Shown piece by piece: positions 1 through 5,499 of a stretch of 10,161 bases of DNA. Within the stretch, counting starts at the first letter, position 1. Every line of letters starts with the position of its first letter. The notes beneath the pieces are model-generated. The model had not been told where the DNA came from. It saw nothing but the letters and a program-made list of their open reading frames with translations, and did not search any database. The stretch spans positions 1 to 10,161 of the forward strand of contig JACVSB010000043.1 of assembly GCA_014534155.1 (NCBI GenBank), read 5' to 3'. Made by a program: the position numbers and the translations under genes. This DNA is from Thermoleophilia bacterium (GTDB lineage Bacteria > Actinomycetota > Thermoleophilia > Gaiellales > Gaiellaceae).

Positions 1-620
1 ATCGCGTCGTCGTTTCCCGGAATGACGAAGTCGGCGTCGTCGGGGTCGCAGTTCGTGTCCACGAGCCCGACGACCGGGATCCCCAGCCGGCGCGCCTCGC
101 GGATCGCGAGCTGCTCCTTCTTCAGGTCGACGACGAAGACGACGTCCGGCAGGTCCCGCATCTCATGGACGCCCCCCAGGTTCGTCTCCAGCTTCTCGAG
201 CTCGGCGAGCATGGCGATCCGCTCCTTCGGGGGCAGGAGCTCGAGCTGACCCCCCTCCCGCAGGCGGCGAAGCTCCTCCAGCCGCTCGAGCCGGTTCGAG
301 ATCGTGCGCCAGTTGGTCAGAAGGCCGCCCAGCCAGCGGTGGTTCACGAACGGCATCCCCACGCGCGTCGCCTCGTCGGCGACCGCGTCCTGGCACTGCT
401 TCTTGGTGCCGACGAAGAGGACCGCTCCGCCGCGCTCGGCCACGTTCCTGACGAACGCGTACGCCTGCTCCAAGAGCTCTGCGGTCTGCTGCAGGTCGAT
501 GATGTAGATCCCGCCGCGCTCCGTGAAGAGGAAGCGCCGCATCTTCGGGTTCCAGCGACGCGTCTGGTGGCCGAAGTGAACACCGGCCTCCAGCAGCTCG
601 CGCATGGAAACGACGGCCAC
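1..620 (-). CDS. rpsB: 30S ribosomal protein S2 (3'-truncated by window edge)
   Basis: Ribosomal protein S2 of the small subunit, needed for S1 docking and translation initiation in bacteria that have S1. The GTG at 620-618 starts [19 protein letters not shown], which lines up with the E. coli S2 start [19 protein letters not shown]. An AGGAGG Shine-Dalgarno at 635-630, 9 nt upstream, fixes this start over the internal ATG at 605. Family signatures seen are [12 protein letters not shown] near residue 18, [45 protein letters not shown] and FVIPGNDDA at the window edge. About 206 codons are visible of a usual 230-300, so the C-terminal part lies outside. The gene is transcribed away from the divergent GGDEF gene. 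The usual partner tsf would lie beyond position 1 and cannot be seen. Confidence 0.98.
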   Translation of the reverse strand, partial: MAVVSMRELLEAGVHFGHQTRRWNPKMRRFLFTERGGIYIIDLQQTAELLEQAYAFVRNVAERGGAVLFVGTKKQCQDAVADEATRVGMPFVNHRWLGGLLTNWRTISNRLERLEELRRLREGGQLELLPPKERIAMLAELEKLETNLGGVHEMRDLPDVVFVVDLKKEQLAIREARRLGIPVVGLVDTNCDPDDADFVIPGNDDA

Positions 621-629
621 TCTCGAGAA

Positions 630-635
630 CCTCCT
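630..635 (-). promoter_or_regulatory. Shine-Dalgarno of rpsB
   Basis: A full AGGAGG (CCTCCT on the plus strand), 9 nt before the rpsB GTG. It is the strongest ribosome binding site in the window and decides the rpsB start. It contrasts with most other starts here, which lack one. Confidence 0.85.
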
Positions 636-673
636 GGTTGCTTGTCGGTACGCCCGGCGACCGCGCGATGGAA

Positions 674-690
674 CCGGGACGAGCTCCCGG
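674..690 (-). promoter_or_regulatory. Perfect hairpin in the rpsB leader
   Basis: Arms CCGGGA (674-679) and TCCCGG (685-690) form a perfect 6-bp stem with a 5-nt loop in the presumed rpsB 5' leader, about 40 nt upstream of the Shine-Dalgarno. rpsB leaders in several bacteria carry S2-responsive RNA structures, so an autoregulatory element is possible. I cannot match it to a known motif. It has no T-tract, so it does not look like a terminator. Confidence 0.35.
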
Positions 691-737
691 CAGCGCCACC
701 CGCGTGCCGTCGACGGGGTCGGGGACGGAACGAACGA

Positions 738-743
738 AGTCTA
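738..743 (-). promoter_or_regulatory. Candidate -10 box for rpsB
   Basis: TAGACT read on the minus strand fits the TANNNT -10 pattern and would start rpsB transcription near 731, giving a leader of about 110 nt that includes the 674-690 hairpin. I see no good TTGACA-like -35 at 16-18 nt spacing. The box lies back to back with the plus-strand box at 758-763, so the two promoters would compete for space. Confidence 0.35.
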
Positions 744-757
744 GCCGACGCCGCTCC

Positions 758-763
758 TACCCT
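758..763 (+). promoter_or_regulatory. Candidate -10 box for a leaderless GGDEF-gene transcript
   Basis: TACCCT (TANNNT) ends 6 nt before the GTG at 770, which places the expected transcription start on the start codon itself. No Shine-Dalgarno lies in this stretch. No -35 hexamer is recognisable. The same arrangement occurs before traR, yggT and the nucleotidyltransferase gene. Confidence 0.5.
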
Positions 764-769
764 TTGCTC

Positions 770-1552
770 GTGACGACGCACGCCTCGTGGGAGCTCGCGG
801 CAGAGGCCGTCGAGGAGGCGCTGCGTTCGCACGCCTGCCCGTCGCTTGAGCCTCTAGGCCGCCTCGCCCAGGCGGGCGGCATGGCTCCCCTGGTCGCCGC
901 GCTCGCGGACGAGGACGCGCTTGCCGGCGCGATCCTCGGGCACGCGCGCGAGCGCGAGACGCTCGGGCTCGCCCCCGGCGAGGTCGCCGCCGAGCTCCTG
1001 GCGCTCGGGCGCGTGCTCGACCGGCACGGGCTGACAGAGGCGCGGGAGTCCCTGGACTGGTGCCTGCTTCTCTACTTCGAGCGCGTGACGCGGGAGCTGG
1101 GCGAGCGCGCGCGGCGCGACCCGCTCACGGGCGTCTTGAACCACGGAGCGTTCCACACGCTCGTGGCCGGCGAGCTCGAGCGCGCGCGCCGCTACCGCGG
1201 CCGCCTCGCACTCGTCCTCTTCGACCTCGACCGCTTCAAGGAGACGAACGACGCCGAGGGGCACGCGGAGGGCGATCGCCTCCTGCGTGCGTTCGCCTCG
1301 TCGCTCGTCGACACCGTGCGCGAGAACGACGCCGTCGGGCGTGTCGGCGGGGACGAGTTCGCGGCCGTCCTGATCCAGGCAGACGCGCCGGCCGTCGCGG
1401 CGTTCGTCCAGCGACTGCGACGCCGGCTTCCGGACGGGGTCTCGGCGAGCGCCGGGGCCGCCTTCGCCTCCGAGGTGACGGGTCCCGCCGCTGAGCTCTT
1501 CGAGCTCGCCGACCGGCGGCTCTACGCCGAGAAGCTCGTCGGGGCCCTCTAG
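770..1552 (+). CDS. GGDEF-domain diguanylate cyclase
   Basis: Predicted soluble diguanylate cyclase making cyclic di-GMP from two GTP. From the GTG at 770 it is 260 aa. Residues 1 to about 115 are helical with no recognised domain and no membrane segment. The GGDEF domain runs from about 117 (DPLTGVLN) to the end. Metal-site Asp is in LFDLDRFK (D152, D154), the nucleotide-binding pair is N160/D169, and the active loop is an exact GGDEF at 193-197. An RxxD inhibitory site (REND, 184-187) sits five residues before the loop, so both catalysis and product feedback look intact. An in-frame upstream TTG (638) would extend it by 44 residues of low-complexity basic sequence. I prefer 770 because a TANNNT box lies 6 nt before it, consistent with leaderless translation. 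It is divergent from rpsB and convergent with rluD, with overlapping stop codons. Confidence 0.93.
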   Translation: MTTHASWELAAEAVEEALRSHACPSLEPLGRLAQAGGMAPLVAALADEDALAGAILGHARERETLGLAPGEVAAELLALGRVLDRHGLTEARESLDWCLLLYFERVTRELGERARRDPLTGVLNHGAFHTLVAGELERARRYRGRLALVLFDLDRFKETNDAEGHAEGDRLLRAFASSLVDTVRENDAVGRVGGDEFAAVLIQADAPAVAAFVQRLRRRLPDGVSASAGAAFASEVTGPAAELFELADRRLYAEKLVGAL

Positions 1553-2454
1553 CCTCGCGCGGCCGCGAGAGCGCCGGCCAGATCGCGAGGCAGCGCGCTC
1601 GCCGCCTCGACGCGGGCGGCCGTGACCGGATGCTCGAAGGCCAGGCGGGAGGCGTGCAGGAACTGGCGGGCGAGCCCGAGATCGTCGGTCACGCCGTACA
1701 CGCGGTCGCCGCTCACGGGGAGGCCGATCGCGGCCAGGTGGACGCGGATCTGGTGCGTACGTCCCGTCTCCAGCCGGACGCGCAGGAGCGCGTGCTCCCG
1801 CAGGAGCTCCTCGACCTCGAACTCCGTCACCGCCTCCCGGGGCGTCGCCGTGTCGAGCGAGATCCTGCCCCGGTCGTGGCGGTCGCGCCCGATGGGAGCC
1901 TCGATCCGGCCTCGCCAGGATCTGGGGCGGCCACGAACGAGCGTTGCGTACTCGCGCCTGATCGCGCGGCGCCGCAGCATCTGCTGTAGCCGGCGGTGGA
2001 CCTCCTGGGACCGGGCCACGACGAGGAGCCCGGAGGTGTCGCGGTCGAGCCGGTGGACGATCCCCGGCCGCGTCGGCTCTTCGCCTCCCGCCACCGACCG
2101 GGAGAGGAGCCCGTGCACGAGCGTTCCGTGCGCATGCCCGGGGGACGGGTGCACGACAATGCCGGCGGGCTTCTCGACCACGAGCAGGTGCTCGTCCTCG
2201 TACGCGACGAGGAGCGGAACCTCCTCGGGCGCGAGCCGGCTCTCCCCCCCGTCTGCGAGCTCGACCTCGACCGTCTCGCCGCCCTCGAGGCGGTGGCTCT
2301 TCGGGCGCCGGCGGCCGTCCACGAGCACGCGCGCCTCGCCGACGAGCCGCTCGCCCTCGCTGCGCGAGCCGACCCCCGCGAGCGTTCCCAGAAACCGGTC
2401 GAGGCGCTCTCCGGCCACGTCGCTCGGCACGGCGAGCCGGAGCCTCTCAGCCAC
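1549..2454 (-). CDS. rluD: RluA/RluD-family 23S rRNA pseudouridine synthase
   Basis: Isomerises specific uridines in RNA to pseudouridine; RluD acts on helix 69 of 23S rRNA. From the GTG at 2454 it is 301 aa, the usual family length. An S4 RNA-binding domain is at about residues 15-66 (GERLDRFLG to VEVEL). The catalytic domain follows: VVEKPAGIVVHPSPGH near 92-107, then HRLDRDTSGLLVVA at 134-147 with catalytic Asp D137, later RLETGRTHQIRVHLA and GDRVYG. The start codon overlaps the end of lspA by 8 nt (GTGGCTGA), so initiation is probably coupled to lspA translation; no Shine-Dalgarno is visible. A TTG 60 nt upstream would add a poor, Arg/Ala-rich extension. Exact target site is inferred from the lspA-rluD neighbourhood seen in many Gram-positives; another RluA-family specificity is possible. 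Its TAG overlaps the stop of the convergent GGDEF gene. Confidence 0.94.
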   Translation of the reverse strand: MAERLRLAVPSDVAGERLDRFLGTLAGVGSRSEGERLVGEARVLVDGRRRPKSHRLEGGETVEVELADGGESRLAPEEVPLLVAYEDEHLLVVEKPAGIVVHPSPGHAHGTLVHGLLSRSVAGGEEPTRPGIVHRLDRDTSGLLVVARSQEVHRRLQQMLRRRAIRREYATLVRGRPRSWRGRIEAPIGRDRHDRGRISLDTATPREAVTEFEVEELLREHALLRVRLETGRTHQIRVHLAAIGLPVSGDRVYGVTDDLGLARQFLHASRLAFEHPVTAARVEAASALPRDLAGALAAARG

Positions 2455-3010
2455 TCGTGCGTGGCAGGCGCCGCCCGCGCGGGCGGTCGGCCTTCGGCTC
2501 CCGGTCGGCGGCAACGAGGGCGGCGAGGAGAATCGCGACGCCCGTGACGATGAAGACGTCGGCCAGGTTGAAGGCCGGCCAGAAGCCGAGATCGAGGAAG
2601 TCCGTCACGTGCCCCAGCCTGAGCCGGTCGGCGAGGTTCCCTGCGCTGCCCCCGACCAGGAGCCCGAGGGCGATCGGCAAGACGGGGTGGCGCGCGCCCG
2701 AGCGGGCGAAGTAGCCGAGCATCCAAGCGAGAGCGCCGGCCGTCAGGAGGGTGACGGCTCCGGCCCACGCCGAGAAGAGCCCGAAGGCGATGCCCGAGTT
2801 GCGCACGTGGTGGATGCTGAGCGGGCCGAGCACGTGGATCGAGTCCCCGAAGGGGAGCTGCGCGACGACGATCGCCTTCGTCACCTGGTCGGCCAGCAGG
2901 GCGGCGAGCGCCACGGCCGCGAGCGCCGCCCAGTGGAAGGGGCGCGCAGCGAGCGAGCGCTCGAGCACCGAGATCGCCGCGCGGCCGTCCGTGGCGGACC
3001 CGACGCGCAC
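2447..3010 (-). CDS. lspA: Lipoprotein signal peptidase (signal peptidase II)
   Basis: Membrane aspartyl protease that cleaves the signal peptide of prolipoproteins after diacylglyceryl transfer to the lipobox Cys. From the GTG at 3010 it is 187 aa with four membrane segments at about 25-45, 75-100, 107-124 and 151-170. Family motifs are DQVTK after the first segment, RNSGIAFGLF at about 70-79, GNLADR with catalytic Asp D128, and FNLAD with catalytic Asp D151. The GTG at 3010 is chosen because GAGG lies 9 nt upstream (3023-3020). A later GTG at 2968 would give 173 aa, nearer the family average, but lacks a ribosome binding site. The gene begins 26 nt after traR and overlaps rluD by 8 nt, placing it in a traR-lspA-rluD unit. 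Confidence 0.95.
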   Translation of the reverse strand: MRVGSATDGRAAISVLERSLAARPFHWAALAAVALAALLADQVTKAIVVAQLPFGDSIHVLGPLSIHHVRNSGIAFGLFSAWAGAVTLLTAGALAWMLGYFARSGARHPVLPIALGLLVGGSAGNLADRLRLGHVTDFLDLGFWPAFNLADVFIVTGVAILLAALVAADREPKADRPRGRRLPRTSG

Positions 3011-3036
3011 GTCGATGAGCCTCGGTGCGGGGTTGG

Positions 3037-3402
3037 TCAGGCCCTCTCTTCGAGGCGCTTGCACTCGATGCACTTCGTCGCGTACGGCATCGCCTCGAGG
3101 CGTTCCGGCGCGATCGGCCTGCCGCAGCGCGCACACGTTCCGAACGTTCCCTCCTCGATGCGCTTCAAGGCCTCGTCGATGGCCGCGAGCACGTGCCCGG
3201 AGTTCGACTCGAGCGTGTGGTCGAGCTCCCGGTTGAACGTGATGGTCGCGGCGTCACCGAGGTGGTTGTCGAACGTCTCCTCCTCCTCGCCCTCGGTGAT
3301 CGTGGAGGAGTTCTCGTCGTGGAGGTGTCCGAGCGCCTGCTCGACCCGCGCACGCTCGTCGAGGAGGCGCGTGCGGAAGACGCTCGTGTCGATGTCCGCC
3401 AC
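3037..3402 (-). CDS. DksA/TraR-family C4 zinc-finger protein
   Basis: A 121-aa protein of the DksA/TraR type, a family that binds in the RNA polymerase secondary channel and modulates initiation, often with ppGpp. Residues 1-80 are acidic and probably helical, including the run EGEEEETFDN near 37-46. The C-terminal zinc finger has C90-x2-C93 and C111-x2-C114, ending with the family-typical KCIECK. The position between divIVA and lspA matches Bacillus ylyA, a member of the same family. The start is the GTG at 3402, since TATACT ends 6 nt upstream and there is no Shine-Dalgarno. A longer reading to 3510 would run through divIVA's 3' end and the promoter box. I cannot tell whether it acts on RNA polymerase as DksA does or has a YlyA-like role. 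Confidence 0.92.
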   Translation of the reverse strand: MADIDTSVFRTRLLDERARVEQALGHLHDENSSTITEGEEEETFDNHLGDAATITFNRELDHTLESNSGHVLAAIDEALKRIEEGTFGTCARCGRPIAPERLEAMPYATKCIECKRLEERA

Positions 3403-3408
3403 CGGGCG

Positions 3409-3414
3409 AGTATA
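3409..3414 (-). promoter_or_regulatory. -10 box for traR-lspA-rluD (leaderless start)
   Basis: TATACT on the minus strand, one base from the TATAAT consensus, ends 6 nt before the traR GTG. It is an A/T island in very GC-rich surroundings, in the 52-nt gap between divIVA and traR. No -35 hexamer is apparent. It predicts a transcript starting at or next to the GTG that covers traR, lspA and rluD. Confidence 0.6.
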
Positions 3415-3454
3415 TCCGCGCGGTCTCGGCCTCCCTGTCGCCCGCGCGCGCCTC

Positions 3455-3928
3455 TCAGGCGGCGCGGTGGCGCGCCTCGTCACCGGCGCTCTCGCCGTCC
3501 ACGCGGCCAAGCGCGGTCAGGAGGAAGGCCCGGTAGCCGGCCCGCACCTCGGCGTCCAGGGCCTCCAGGCGGCGAATGTCGGCGCGCAACCGCTCGCGCT
3601 CCGCCTCGGCCTCGGCGGTGATCTCCCGCGCGCGCACGCGTGCTTCCTCGACGATCACGGCCGCCTCCTTGCCGGCCTGGGCGCGCAGCTCGTCCGCGGC
3701 GCGCTCGGCCGAGACGAGGCTCTTGCGCATGAGGGCGTCGAGCTCCTGGTAGCGCGCCACCTCGCTTTCCAGGCGGTCGAGCTCGTCGCGCAGGTCGGCA
3801 CGTTCCCGCCAGACCTCCTCGAAGCTCATGGTGACGTCGGCGAGCAGGTCGTCGACTGCGGCGCGGGCGTACCCGAGCGGGCGGCGCGCCAGGCTCACGT
3901 GACGGATCTCGACGGGCGTCAGCGACAC
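3455..3928 (-). CDS. divIVA: DivIVA-domain coiled-coil protein
   Basis: DivIVA proteins bind negatively curved membrane at septa and poles and recruit division or growth factors. This 157-aa protein begins SLTPVEI and aligns without gaps to the B. subtilis DivIVA N-terminus through G19-Y20. Residues 1-33 are the lipid-binding domain and about 35-140 is heptad-rich coiled coil (SFEEVWRERADLRDELDRLE, then an Ala/Glu/Arg-rich stretch from about 80). The membrane-inserting F17 and adjacent R18 of B. subtilis are P17 and L18 here, while R15 and R16 are basic. The start is the GTG at 3928, 10 nt after the yggT stop, with only a weak ribosome binding site. It lies directly after yggT, as expected for the division cluster. 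The DivIVA assignment rests on the N-terminus, coiled coil and synteny. Confidence 0.88.
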   Translation of the reverse strand: MSLTPVEIRHVSLARRPLGYARAAVDDLLADVTMSFEEVWRERADLRDELDRLESEVARYQELDALMRKSLVSAERAADELRAQAGKEAAVIVEEARVRAREITAEAEAERERLRADIRRLEALDAEVRAGYRAFLLTALGRVDGESAGDEARHRAA

Positions 3929-3938
3929 CCGTACACGT

Positions 3939-4241
3939 TCAGCGCAGGAGATCGATTCCCTGCTGGATGACGGCGTTCAGGACGTAGAGGACGACGATCG
4001 CGAGGATCGGTGAGAGGTCGAGGCCGAGGCCACCAAGCGAAAGCTGGGGGAGGACCCGCCGGAAGAGCCGCAGGTATGGCTCGACCACGTCGTAGAGGAA
4101 CCGCTGCGCCCGGTTGAACCAGACGTTGTACGGGAGCGGGATCCAGGACGTGATGATGTAGGCGAAGACGAGCGCCAGGTAGACGTAGAAGAGCGTGTTG
4201 ACGAAGTCCTTCGCGGTCTCGATCGCGTCGGCGAGCGGCAT
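3939..4241 (-). CDS. yggT: YggT/YlmG family membrane protein
   Basis: A 100-aa integral membrane protein with two hydrophobic segments, about residues 13-34 (FVNTLFYVYLALVFAYIITS) and 75-96. Between them is the family loop: SWIPLP, then a cytoplasmic segment with FLYDVVEPYLRLFRRVLP. Bacterial YggT/YlmG lies beside sepF in many genomes, and chloroplast relatives affect nucleoid and division organisation; the biochemical role is not known. The start is the ATG at 4241. A TAGGTT box ends 7 nt upstream and there is only a weak AGG as ribosome binding site, so the gene may be read from its own leaderless transcript. It is separated from sepF by a 92-nt GC-rich gap with inverted repeats, unlike the tight spacing elsewhere. 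divIVA follows after 10 nt. Confidence 0.93.
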   Translation of the reverse strand: MPLADAIETAKDFVNTLFYVYLALVFAYIITSWIPLPYNVWFNRAQRFLYDVVEPYLRLFRRVLPQLSLGGLGLDLSPILAIVVLYVLNAVIQQGIDLLR

Positions 4242-4248
4242 CGCGGGA

Positions 4249-4254
4249 AACCTA
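4249..4254 (-). promoter_or_regulatory. Candidate -10 box for yggT-divIVA
   Basis: TAGGTT on the minus strand fits TANNNT and ends 7 nt before the yggT ATG. It lies just downstream of the paired inverted repeats of the sepF-yggT gap. No -35 is recognisable. The AGG inside it could instead be a weak Shine-Dalgarno, 9 nt from the ATG. Confidence 0.4.
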
Positions 4255-4267
4255 CTTCTCCCGAAGG

Positions 4268-4283
4268 CGCGGCGAGCGCCGCG
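4268..4283 (-). repeat. Inverted repeat 2 in the sepF-yggT gap
   Basis: CGCGGCG (4268-4274) and CGCCGCG (4277-4283) are perfect complements around a 2-nt centre, so about six pairs could close a small loop. It lies between the hairpin at 4315-4333 and the yggT start. No T-tract follows. It may act as an RNA end-stabilising or terminating structure, or simply reflect high GC. Confidence 0.35.
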
Positions 4284-4314
4284 GCCGCCTCCCGCTCAGG
4301 CGCGCCGCCGGCGA

Positions 4315-4333
4315 GCGGCGGTCGCGCCGCCGC
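4315..4333 (-). terminator. Perfect hairpin directly after sepF (U-less terminator candidate)
   Basis: GCGGCGG (4315-4321) and CCGCCGC (4327-4333) form a perfect 7-bp all-G/C stem with a 5-nt loop, beginning on the base after the sepF TGA. No run of T follows on the minus strand, so it is not a classic intrinsic terminator. Its position immediately after the stop, before a gap and a new -10-like box, suggests a transcript 3' end or an RNA-processing boundary. Confidence 0.4.
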
Positions 4334-4879
4334 TCACGACTGGTTGAAGAAGCCGCGCTCGATCAGCCGCGCGCGCTCCTCGGCCGAGACCTCGACGTTG
4401 CGTGGGGTGAGGAGGAAGACCTTGTCGGCGATCCTCTGCATGCCGCCGTTCAGGGCGTACGTGAGGCCGCTCGAGAAGTCGATCAGGCGCTTCGACAGCT
4501 CCGTGTCCGTCGACTGCAGGTTCAGGATCACCGGGACGGCCTCCTTGAACTTGTCCGCGATCGACTGTGCGTCGTTGAAGCTCCGGGGGACGACGAGGTG
4601 GACGCGCACGTTCGCGGATGCGACGGCCTCGAGCGGCGGCCGCCGCGCTCCCCCGGGTGCGCGCAGGACGGAAGTCCGCTGGCTCTCCTCGGGGTCGGAC
4701 CAGTCGTCGAACTCCGCCCGGCGCCGACCGCCGGCGTGCAGGCGGCGGACGTTCGGGCGCTCGCGGTACCCGCGGCCGAGCTCCTCCTCGGCGTCGAAGG
4801 CCTCGTCCTCCCAGTACTCGTCCTCCTCGACGATCCCGAAGTAGACGAGCGCGCGATTCCAGACGCTGGCGACGCCCAT
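4334..4879 (-). CDS. sepF: Cell division protein SepF
   Basis: SepF links FtsZ filaments to the membrane and is essential for Z-ring anchoring in lineages without FtsA. The 181-aa protein has an N-terminal amphipathic membrane-binding helix (MGVASVWNRALVYFGI), an acidic then Arg-rich linker at about 18-85, and the SepF core at about 91-165: RVHLVVPRSFNDAQSIADK, VPVILNLQSTD, KRLIDFSSGLTYALNGGMQR and VFLLTPRNVEV. The C-terminus GFFNQS resembles the actinobacterial form. The ATG at 4879 is 11 nt after the yggS stop. There is no Shine-Dalgarno: the upstream bases are TCCCCCCA. A TAAGCT box formed partly by the yggS stop codon ends 8 nt before the ATG and could drive a leaderless transcript; coupling to yggS is the alternative. 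ftsZ, often near sepF, is not in the window. Confidence 0.96.
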   Translation of the reverse strand: MGVASVWNRALVYFGIVEEDEYWEDEAFDAEEELGRGYRERPNVRRLHAGGRRRAEFDDWSDPEESQRTSVLRAPGGARRPPLEAVASANVRVHLVVPRSFNDAQSIADKFKEAVPVILNLQSTDTELSKRLIDFSSGLTYALNGGMQRIADKVFLLTPRNVEVSAEERARLIERGFFNQS

Positions 4880-4890
4880 TGGGGGGAAGC

Positions 4891-5499
4891 TTAACCGCCG
4901 AAGAGGCGGGACCCCACGCGGACGAGCGTCGCCCCCTCCTCGGCTGCGACCCGGTAGTCCTGCGAGGTGCCCATCGAGAGCTGCGCGAGCTCGTGCGCCT
5001 CCGCGAGCTCGCGCAGCCGGCGGAAGTACGGGCGAGACGCCTCCGGGTCGTCCGCGAGCGGCGGCATCGTCATGAGCCCGCGCACCTCCACGCCAAGCGC
5101 CTGCACCTCGGCGAGGAACCGCTCCAGCTCCTCCGGGGCGACGCCGGACTTCGTCTCCTCTCCCGACAGGTTCACCTCCACGAGAGCGGGGACGGCCAGG
5201 CGTCTCGCCGCCGAGGGCGAGTCCAGAGAGTGCACGAGCTCGACGAGACGCGAGACCTCCCGCGCCTTGCGTGACTGCAGGTGGCCGATGAAGTGCCAGC
5301 GAAACGCGTCCCCGTACCGGTCGTGCTTCGCGAGCAGGTCCTGCAGCCGGTTCTCGCCCACGAGCGGCACGCCCGCCTGCGCCAGTACCTGCATCCCCTC
5401 CAGCGGGACGTACTTGGTCGCCGCGACGACGCTGACGCCGGGGCCGACCTCCTCCCGGATCCGCTCGTAGCTCGCACGGACGAGGTCAGGCGAGAACAC
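4891..5499 (-). CDS. yggS: YggS/YlmE-type PLP homeostasis protein
   Basis: Single-domain alanine-racemase-fold protein that binds pyridoxal 5'-phosphate and keeps its cytosolic level in balance; no enzyme activity is established for the family. From the GTG at 5499 it is 202 aa. PLP-binding Lys K29 is in AATKYVP, followed by GENRLQD, WHFIGHLQSRK, VEVNLSGEETKSGV, GLMTMPP, SMGTSQDYRVA and LVRVGSRLFG. It is shorter than the usual 220-235 aa, with residues missing near the N-terminus and between HSLDS and VPALVEVN. An AGGGAG Shine-Dalgarno at 5511-5506, 6 nt upstream, fixes the start, which overlaps the end of pgeF by 14 nt. This matches the conserved pgeF-yggS-sepF order. Confidence 0.96.
   Translation of the reverse strand: MFSPDLVRASYERIREEVGPGVSVVAATKYVPLEGMQVLAQAGVPLVGENRLQDLLAKHDRYGDAFRWHFIGHLQSRKAREVSRLVELVHSLDSPSAARRLAVPALVEVNLSGEETKSGVAPEELERFLAEVQALGVEVRGLMTMPPLADDPEASRPYFRRLRELAEAHELAQLSMGTSQDYRVAAEEGATLVRVGSRLFGG

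Noticed and set aside
2455..2514. TTG-initiated N-terminal extension of rluD
   Set aside because: The added 20 residues do not resemble RluD N-termini and would overlap lspA by 68 nt. The GTG at 2454 gives normal family length.
3417..3448. Possible terminator hairpin between divIVA and traR (7-bp stem, 18-nt loop)
   Set aside because: CGCGCGG/CCGCGCG pairing in such GC-rich DNA is easily by chance. The loop is long and the stem abuts the -10 box.
3403..3510. Longer traR start inside divIVA
   Set aside because: The extension is Arg/Pro-rich shadow sequence of divIVA and would contain the TATACT box. The GTG at 3402 fits the family start.
1622..3970. 782-codon open frame on the plus strand across rluD, lspA, traR and divIVA
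   Set aside because: It is antisense to four recognised genes, is low-complexity and Arg/Ser-rich, and has no family motif. Very high GC with G/C third positions makes such long shadow frames common.
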